Assembly: GCA_002331575.1 (NCBI GenBank)
Contig: DCZG01000146.1
Coordinates: 9,924-20,714 of the forward strand
DNA: 10,791 bases
Direction of reading: 5' to 3'
Origin: Atopobium sp. UBA2090
Lineage (GTDB): Bacteria > Actinomycetota > Coriobacteriia > Coriobacteriales > Atopobiaceae
Shown here piece by piece: positions 6,263 to 10,791 of the stretch (the first letter of the stretch is position 1; every line of letters starts with the position of its first letter). Made by a program: the position numbers and the translations under genes. The notes under the pieces are model-generated. The model was not told the DNA's origin and ran no database searches. It saw nothing but the letters and a program-made list of their open reading frames with translations.

Positions 6263-7084
6263 CTACATCCATCCGAGGAACGACATGGCCAGACCTATCG
6301 CGATGACTCCGAGGATGACCAGAATCACGTTGCAGTGCTTCTTCTTGAAGAGCCAGTAGATCAGGAAGACGCAGGCCAGCGGCAAGACGTTGGGGAGCAG
6401 ATTGTCGAAGACCGACTGCACGGTGCTCCCGCTTGCTCCGAGGACCAGACTGTCCGCGAAGGCGAACGTCACGTAGCGGGGGATGAGCGCCCCCACGACC
6501 ATCGTCCCGAGAATGCCCGCAGCCTTGGTCAGATACTTCGTGCTCTCGCTAATCGTGCCGAGCGCGCTCGTCCCGATTGAGTAGCCCAGACGTGCGAAGA
6601 GGATGCGAGAGAGGCAGACGAGCACATAGACCCCGATATAGACGAGGGGACCCAGGATGGAGCCCTGCTCGGAGAAGGAGCATGCGATGCCGGCCGTGAT
6701 GGGAAGCACGGTAAACCAGAAGATGGAGTCACCGATGCCGGCGAAGGGTCCGAAGAGGCCGTTCTTGATGCCGTCGATGAGTGCGCGGTCCTGGCCGTTC
6801 TCCTCCATCGAGAGGACGAGTCCCTGGAGGAGGGTCGCCATGTGAGGTTCGGTGTTGATGAACTCCATGTTGTACGTCAAGAACTCTGCAAGGTCCTCGT
6901 GGGAGTCCCCGTAGATCTTCTTGAAGGCAGGGATCATGGAAAGCGTCCAGCCAGGTGCCTGCATCCGCTCGTAGCTGTACGAGATCTGCAGGAGCATCGA
7001 GAGGAGACCGAGCTTCGTAACATCCGACTTGCTGAGCTTCTTCAAAGGCTCGCCGTTCTTGTTCAGGGGCTCGCTAGATTCCAT
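6263..7084 (-). CDS. PTS mannose/sorbose/GalNAc family EIID component
   Basis: A 273-residue membrane subunit which with EIIC forms the sugar channel. The cytosolic N-terminus leads into SYSYERMQAPGWTLSMIPAF, the typical EIID segment preceding K-K-I-Y. GLFGPFAGIGDSIFW (about residues 110-125) is the conserved family motif, followed by several hydrophobic helices and a C-terminal transmembrane segment. An upstream in-frame extension exists, but AAGGAG eight bases before the ATG at 7084 and the family N-terminus fix this start. It overlaps the end of EIIC by 11 bases, so translation is probably coupled. The family transports mannose, sorbose, fructose, GalNAc, galactosamine and others; specificity is judged from the whole operon. 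Confidence 0.92.
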   Translation of the reverse strand: MESSEPLNKNGEPLKKLSKSDVTKLGLLSMLLQISYSYERMQAPGWTLSMIPAFKKIYGDSHEDLAEFLTYNMEFINTEPHMATLLQGLVLSMEENGQDRALIDGIKNGLFGPFAGIGDSIFWFTVLPITAGIACSFSEQGSILGPLVYIGVYVLVCLSRILFARLGYSIGTSALGTISESTKYLTKAAGILGTMVVGALIPRYVTFAFADSLVLGASGSTVQSVFDNLLPNVLPLACVFLIYWLFKKKHCNVILVILGVIAIGLAMSFLGWM

Positions 7085-7871
7085 TGCTCTCGTCTCCTTC
7101 TGCTGCAGACATCGACGCGCTCTTCGACGCGCCGTCCATCCGCTTCTCGTATGCGTAGTTGATTGCCGCGATGGCGGCACCTGCGATGGCGACGGGAAGG
7201 ACGTTGGGCATCACGAGGAACGTCGCCATGAGGAAGCCGAGGAACAGGTAGGGATAGGTCTCCTTCTTGAGCATGGTTATCAGCAGCATGCCGAGGCCGA
7301 CTGCGGGGAGGACGCCTCCGGCAACCTCGAACCCGTGGATGACCCAGGTCGGGAAGGCGCTGACGAACGACTGAATCGGTCCCTGGAGCGCATAGGTGCA
7401 GAGGAAGAGCAGCAGTGCGAAGACGAGGGACTTCACGATTGCGGTCGAGATGAGGAAACGCGCGAATCCCCTCTCGTCTGCCGCCTTCGCATATCCGTCA
7501 AGCCTCTCGGGAACGAAGGAGTACACGGTGTAGAACAGGATGCCCACCGCTTGGGCGAGAAGTGCGAAGGGGTAGGACAGGCCGAGCGCCGCCTCGGCGG
7601 ACTGGCCCGTGGTATAGGCGATGACGACCGTCATCACACCTGCGAACAGCGGGTCTGGCGGGACGTTTCCGCCGACCATGGTGAGGCCGAGATAGGCCAG
7701 CTCGGATACGGCGCCACAGGCGATTCCGAGCTGAACGTCACCGAGGACGATGCCCGTGAAGAAGGCAGCGACAATCGGCCTGAACCAGTAGAGTGCCTCG
7801 GTCTGCTGGTCAAAGGAGCACACGAAGCCGACGAGGGCCATCAATAGCCCCTGCGATAAGGTCAGTTCCAT
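7074..7871 (-). CDS. PTS mannose/sorbose/GalNAc family EIIC component
   Basis: The 265-residue membrane permease subunit of the mannose-family PTS. The start MELTLSQGLLMALVGFVCSF is followed by DQQTEALYWFRPIV and the conserved TGIVLGDVQLGIACGA segment. A PPDP-containing region (about residue 80) and multiple hydrophobic helices follow. DQ-x-TEA in the first loop is characteristic of Aga/Sor-type EIIC proteins. The C-terminal 25 residues are hydrophilic and Ser-rich. The frame stays open far upstream through the EIIB gene, but the start at 7871 (AAAGGA nine bases before) matches the family. It is 46 bases downstream of EIIB and overlaps EIID by 11 bases. Confidence 0.92.
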   Translation of the reverse strand: MELTLSQGLLMALVGFVCSFDQQTEALYWFRPIVAAFFTGIVLGDVQLGIACGAVSELAYLGLTMVGGNVPPDPLFAGVMTVVIAYTTGQSAEAALGLSYPFALLAQAVGILFYTVYSFVPERLDGYAKAADERGFARFLISTAIVKSLVFALLLFLCTYALQGPIQSFVSAFPTWVIHGFEVAGGVLPAVGLGMLLITMLKKETYPYLFLGFLMATFLVMPNVLPVAIAGAAIAAINYAYEKRMDGASKSASMSAAEGDESNGI

Positions 7872-7917
7872 CGAGAGGATCCTTTCGGGTTGGGTTGCGT
7901 GCCATGGGGGTGTTCTC

Positions 7918-8406
7918 CTAGGCGAGAAGGTCGAGGTTCTCGATCTTGCGATAGGTCGGGGCGATCTGGATGTAGACGTGGACGCCTTTCGAGGCGATGG
8001 CAGAGAGGTCTTTGAGATCCTTGTCGTCCACATAGACGTGCTGGTCGTGAAAGACGTGCTTCCCCTCGGAGTTGTGCATGTTGCCGATGTTCACCTCCTT
8101 GATGGGCACTCCGCCGTCGACGAGGGCGCGCATCGATGCCGGCGTTTTGGCGACGATGAAGATGTGCTGGGACTCGCTCGCCCTGCCGATGACGTCAATC
8201 GTCTTCTGGATGCTGAAGAACCTGATTCCGACTCCGGCGGCGTCGGCAGTCATGCGCATCAGCGTCTGTGCCATCTGGTCTTTGGCTGCGACGTCGTCGG
8301 CCACAACGACGAGATTCGCGTTCACCGCCCCGACCCAAGAGGCGCCGACCTGGCCGTGGACCAGTCGGTTGTCGATTCTTGCGAACACGATATCTGGCTG
8401 CGACAT
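7918..8406 (-). CDS. PTS mannose/sorbose/GalNAc family EIIB component
   Basis: A 162-residue cytosolic phosphotransferase that receives phosphate from EIIA and phosphorylates the sugar entering through EIIC/EIID. The sequence IVFARIDNRLVHGQVGASWV holds the active-site histidine (His17) in the invariant R-L-V-H-G-Q-V motif. KTPASMRALVDGGVPIKEVN and the following IGNMHNSEGK resemble AgaV-type EIIB proteins of GalNAc systems, which favours an N-acetylgalactosamine-like substrate over mannose. TAGGAG five bases upstream fixes the start. It is the first gene of the operon and diverges from the nagB-like gene, with an AT-rich control region of about 157 bases between start codons. Confidence 0.92.
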   Translation of the reverse strand: MSQPDIVFARIDNRLVHGQVGASWVGAVNANLVVVADDVAAKDQMAQTLMRMTADAAGVGIRFFSIQKTIDVIGRASESQHIFIVAKTPASMRALVDGGVPIKEVNIGNMHNSEGKHVFHDQHVYVDDKDLKDLSAIASKGVHVYIQIAPTYRKIENLDLLA

Positions 8407-8469
8407 GGGTTCTCCTATCCTTTCGCGCTTGGGTGTGGCCGTCTTCGCGACCATGACCCCCTGATTTGA

Positions 8470-8488
8470 AGAGTAACATGTTTTAACA
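8470..8488. promoter_or_regulatory. Operator candidate in the EIIB-nagB divergent promoter region
   Basis: AGAGTAACAT (8470-8479), four bases, then TAACA (8484-8488) matches 4405-4423 at all 15 fixed positions. It contains the perfect palindrome AACATGTT (8475-8482). The site is about 65 bases before the EIIB start and 75 to 95 before nagB, where one protein could control both directions. Its recurrence at the nagA promoter points to one regulon for uptake and catabolism. No regulator gene for it is seen in the window unless the TetR protein serves both. Confidence 0.55.
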
Positions 8489-8515
8489 AAAAAACAAGAA
8501 AAATATTGTAAAAGT

Positions 8516-8524
8516 TGCTACACT
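8516..8524 (+). promoter_or_regulatory. Extended -10 promoter of the nagB-like gene
   Basis: TG (8516-8517), one base, then TACACT (8519-8524) forms an extended -10 element, compensating for the lack of a clear -35. The AT-rich stretch 8480-8515 precedes it. The start site would be near 8531, leaving a leader of about 33 bases containing the AAGGAG ribosome binding site. Confidence 0.45.
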
Positions 8525-8563
8525 GGGGATGACCTCGAAATCAGCGTGGGAAGGAGCCCCGAA

Positions 8564-9295
8564 ATGAAAGTCATCGTCAGGCACGACAAGGAAGAGGCTG
8601 AGAAGGTCGTAGCGGATCTCATCGCGGGTGAGGTCAGGACCAATCCGGAGATCGTGATGAGTCTCCCGACGGGCTCCACCCCCGTCGGCGTCTTCTCGGA
8701 GCTGACGCGGATGCACGAGGAGGAGGGGCTCGACTTCTCGAGCGTGACGTGCTTCAACATGGACGAGTACGTAGGCTTGGGACGCGACCATGAACAGAGC
8801 TACTACCGCTTCCTGCGCGAGAATCTCTACGAGAGGGTCGGCATGAGTCTCGAGAACACGTTCTCGCCGGACGCCTGCGCGGCAAATCTCGGTAGGGCCG
8901 CAGACGACTACTCGTCGCTCATCAAGAGGGCTGGTGGCTTCGACCTCACCTTCCTGGGAATCGGACGAGACGGTCACATCAGCTTCAATATGCCGTCCGA
9001 CGCCCTTCACCCACTGACTCACGTCGAGCGTCTGAGCGAAGCGGCTGTCCGCGATAACGCCCGCTTCTTCGAGGACGTCTCCGAGGTGCCCACTCAGGCG
9101 ATCACGATTGGCATGAGGAACATCCTCGAAAGCCGCAGAATCGTGCTCCTTGCGCTTGGTGAGGCCAAGGCACCCGTAATTGCTCGCTGGCTGGGTTCCG
9201 GGCTCGTCACCACCTGGCTTCCCGCCTCGTTCCTGTGGCTTCATCCCGACGTCACCGTGGTGCTCGACCAGGGCGCAGCGTCTGAGTTGCGATGA
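8564..9295 (+). CDS. nagB: NagB-like hexosamine-6-phosphate deaminase/isomerase
   Basis: A 243-residue cytosolic enzyme of the glucosamine-6-phosphate deaminase family, slightly shorter than E. coli NagB (266). It would convert an amino-sugar phosphate into a ketose phosphate and ammonia. Seen: phosphate loop TGSTPVG (36-42), catalytic D67 in FNMDEYVGL, D136 and H138 in GIGRDGHI, R167 in ARFF and K202 in EAKA. The residue after FN, normally Glu (FNEP; Glu148 in E. coli, partner of the ring-opening histidine), is Met143 here: FNMP. The region after it (SDALHPLTH) also departs from the usual SSL-x-SRTH. AAGGAG seven bases before fixes the ATG; a GTG at 8546 is open but less likely. It could be an active deaminase for another hexosamine, such as the AgaI/AgaS role for GalN-6-P, or an isomerase-like relative. 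Confidence 0.85.
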   Translation: MKVIVRHDKEEAEKVVADLIAGEVRTNPEIVMSLPTGSTPVGVFSELTRMHEEEGLDFSSVTCFNMDEYVGLGRDHEQSYYRFLRENLYERVGMSLENTFSPDACAANLGRAADDYSSLIKRAGGFDLTFLGIGRDGHISFNMPSDALHPLTHVERLSEAAVRDNARFFEDVSEVPTQAITIGMRNILESRRIVLLALGEAKAPVIARWLGSGLVTTWLPASFLWLHPDVTVVLDQGAASELR

Positions 9296-9340
9296 CGCCT
9301 ACAGTGGTAACGCCTGACAAACTAACAAATAATCACAAAG

Positions 9341-9346
9341 TATAAT
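9341..9346 (+). promoter_or_regulatory. -10 box of the glycyl radical enzyme gene
   Basis: A perfect TATAAT lies in the AT-rich gap after nagB. The best -35-like hexamer, CTGACA (9314-9319), is 21 bases upstream, longer than optimal, which suggests an activator or a weak basal promoter. The leader would be about 65 bases. The gene could also be read through from nagB, since no clear terminator separates them. Confidence 0.5.
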
Positions 9347-9418
9347 GAGAAATAGTGTTACAATGAACCCGCGAGGAAGAGGATCGCCAGACAAGGGCAA
9401 CGTGAGGAAGGAACAGCG

Positions 9419-10791
9419 ATGAACGAGCTTCTCAGCATCGTCCCGCAGAACAACGACTGCGACTTCGAACGAATCGATTGCATGCAGCAGCGGATGGAGC
9501 ACCGTACGCCCACCATCTGCCCCGAGAGGGCGGAGATCATCACCAAGGTGTACCAGCAGACCGAGGGAGAGCCCATCGTGATGCGCCGGGCTAAGGCCTT
9601 CGAGGCGATCCTCTCCCAGATGACCGTCTACATAGAGCCCGAGTCCCTCATCGTGGGCAACCAGGCAAGTGCGAACTTCGCTGCCCCGATCTTCCCCGAG
9701 TACTCCTTCAACTGGGTCATCGACGAGCTGGACGAGTTCGAGAAGCGCACGGGCGACATGTTCTACATCACCGAGGACACGAAGAGCCGCCTGCGCGCCC
9801 TGCAGCCCTACTGGCAGGGAATCACGCACCAGGACGAGGTGCTTCGCAACCTCCCCGAGATCAATCGTGAGGCCGAGAAGCAGGGGGTACTGCATCGTGG
9901 CGGCATCTCGATGTCAGGTGACGGACACATCATCCCCAACTACGAGTTCGTGCTGAAGGTTGGTTTCGGCGGCATGGCCCGCATCGCCCAGGAGAAGCTC
10001 AACACCGTCGCGGACCTCACGCAGGACCAGAAGGACTTCTACCACGCAGCGATCATCTCGATGAATGCCGCACTCGCCTACATCAGGCGCTTCTCCAAGC
10101 TCGCCAAGGAGGAGGCTGCGAGGGAGGACGATCCCAAGCGCTCCGCCGAGCTCGAGGCCATCGGTACTGCCATGGAGGACTTCATGGTGGGGGGTGCCCG
10201 CGACTTCTGGGAGGCAGTGGAGTGCGTCTACATCACCCATCTCCTCATGATGATCGAGTCCAACGGCCACTCCTTCTCGTTTGGGCGCTTTGACCAGTAC
10301 GTGCGCCCCTACTACGAGGCGGACATCGCCACCGGAAAGATCACGCGCGAGAAGGCGCTCGAGATCGTGAGCCACTTCTTCGTCATGTGCAACAGCCTGA
10401 ACAAGATTCGCCCCTGGGATCATACGGTCTACAGCTGCGGCTACCCGCTCTACTCCAACCTCATGGTGGGCGGTATGCGCCCGGACGGCACCGACGGCAC
10501 GAACGACCTTTCCTACATCTGCCTCGAGGCGATGAACCAGACTCTCATGCCCGAGCCCAACCTCTCGGTGCGGTTCTCCAAGGACACGCCGAAGTCTCTG
10601 CTCGCCGACGCGGCAAAGCTCAACCGCAAGGGGTACGGCATGCCCTCGATGTTCTCCGACGAGGTCGTGATTCCCGCCATGCTCACGCTCGACGGCATCG
10701 ACCTCGAGACGGCGCGGGACTATGCCTCCATGGGCTGTGTGGAGAGTGCCATTCCAGGAAAGTGGGGCCATCGCGCCACGGGCATGACCTA
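9419..10791 (+). CDS. Glycyl radical enzyme, dehydratase/eliminase type, 3' end outside window
   Basis: The first 457 residues of a pyruvate formate-lyase-like (PFL2) glycyl radical enzyme, normally about 780-850 residues long. EGEPIVMRRAKAFEAIL and ESLIVGNQ near the N-terminus are standard. GHIIPNY holds H170, ESNGHSFSFGRFDQY holds H284 and S285, and the thiyl-radical loop GCVESAIPGKWGHRATGM gives C440 and E442. Pyruvate formate-lyase has two adjacent cysteines here, so it is excluded. Cys-x-Glu marks glycerol/propanediol dehydratases, choline and isethionate lyases and hydroxyproline dehydratase. Compared from memory with Clostridium butyricum glycerol dehydratase, H164, H281, S282, C433 and E435 are kept, but Asp447 is Thr454. 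The loop does not match hydroxyproline dehydratase as I recall it. Arylacetate decarboxylases have the cysteine near residue 500. Substrate is therefore unassigned. AAGGA seven bases upstream sets the start. The C-terminal glycyl radical motif and activating enzyme are out of view. Confidence 0.9.
   Translation, partial: MNELLSIVPQNNDCDFERIDCMQQRMEHRTPTICPERAEIITKVYQQTEGEPIVMRRAKAFEAILSQMTVYIEPESLIVGNQASANFAAPIFPEYSFNWVIDELDEFEKRTGDMFYITEDTKSRLRALQPYWQGITHQDEVLRNLPEINREAEKQGVLHRGGISMSGDGHIIPNYEFVLKVGFGGMARIAQEKLNTVADLTQDQKDFYHAAIISMNAALAYIRRFSKLAKEEAAREDDPKRSAELEAIGTAMEDFMVGGARDFWEAVECVYITHLLMMIESNGHSFSFGRFDQYVRPYYEADIATGKITREKALEIVSHFFVMCNSLNKIRPWDHTVYSCGYPLYSNLMVGGMRPDGTDGTNDLSYICLEAMNQTLMPEPNLSVRFSKDTPKSLLADAAKLNRKGYGMPSMFSDEVVIPAMLTLDGIDLETARDYASMGCVESAIPGKWGHRATGMT

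Noticed and set aside
8507..8522. TGTA-N8-TACA resembling a catabolite (cre) or FNR-like site before nagB
   Set aside because: It lacks the central CG of a cre site and the TTGAT/ATCAA arms of FNR; the match is only to short outer arms overlapping the -10 box.
9295..9315. Direct repeat ACGCCT around the nagB stop codon
   Set aside because: Two six-base copies 15 bases apart are too short to support a site, and they form no hairpin.
9914..10771. Long minus-strand frame opposite the glycyl radical enzyme
   Set aside because: Composition (His, Val, Glu, Asp rich) is typical of an antisense shadow, and the plus-strand frame has the full active-site motifs of a known family.
1..10791. CRISPR arrays, insertion sequences, phage genes and attachment sites
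   Set aside because: Searched by eye on both strands. No regularly spaced repeats, no transposase- or integrase-like frames and no long terminal or tandem repeats were seen.

Overview
The window looks like a G+C-rich, anaerobic, host- or gut-associated Actinobacterium, most likely of the class Coriobacteriia (Olsenella/Atopobium/Collinsella-like). This is inferred from strong GC bias at third codon positions, AT-rich promoters, purine-rich Shine-Dalgarno sites, a DUF4125 protein, mannose-family PTS genes and an oxygen-sensitive glycyl radical enzyme. No rRNA, tRNA or other taxonomic marker is present. There are ten protein genes: nine complete, and one cut by the right edge.

Left block, positions 1 to about 3700, all on the minus strand: a TetR-family regulator gene, then a carbamoyltransferase most like putrescine carbamoyltransferase, then an APC-family amino acid/amine permease. 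This resembles the core of an agmatine deiminase pathway: the antiporter imports agmatine and exports putrescine, and carbamoylputrescine is split to putrescine plus carbamoyl phosphate. Agmatine deiminase and carbamate kinase are not in the window. However, the minus strand runs off the left edge just after a good ribosome binding site, so the operon probably continues there. A consensus-like promoter with a dyad over its -10 precedes the carbamoyltransferase. A 10-base palindrome-containing word is shared by the leaders of the regulator and the carbamoyltransferase.

Middle and right block, about 3700 to 9300: an amino-sugar uptake and catabolism locus. A DUF4125 gene (minus) diverges from a nagA-like deacetylase gene (plus). 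A four-gene mannose-family PTS operon (EIIB, EIIC, EIID, EIIA, minus strand, closest in look to the N-acetylgalactosamine Aga type) converges on nagA and diverges from a nagB-like deaminase gene (plus). The logic would be: import and phosphorylation of an N-acetylhexosamine, then deacetylation, then deamination/isomerisation. The two divergent promoter regions share a 19-bp site (15 fixed positions), suggesting one regulator. Both enzymes keep most catalytic residues, but each has lost one conserved active-site residue (His to Phe in the NagA-like protein, Glu to Met in the NagB-like protein), so the true substrate may not be GlcNAc-6-P.

Right edge, 9419 to the end: the first 457 residues of a glycyl radical enzyme of the dehydratase/eliminase type (Gly-Cys-Val-Glu active-site motif, not pyruvate formate-lyase). 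It has its own AT-rich promoter with a perfect -10. The glycyl radical domain and the usual activating enzyme lie outside the window.

I found no CRISPR array, insertion sequence, prophage gene or RNA gene. The most interesting points are the paired active-site substitutions, the shared operator candidates, a hairpin placed between the Shine-Dalgarno site and start codon of the PTS EIIA gene, and the unassigned glycyl radical enzyme next to an amino-sugar locus.
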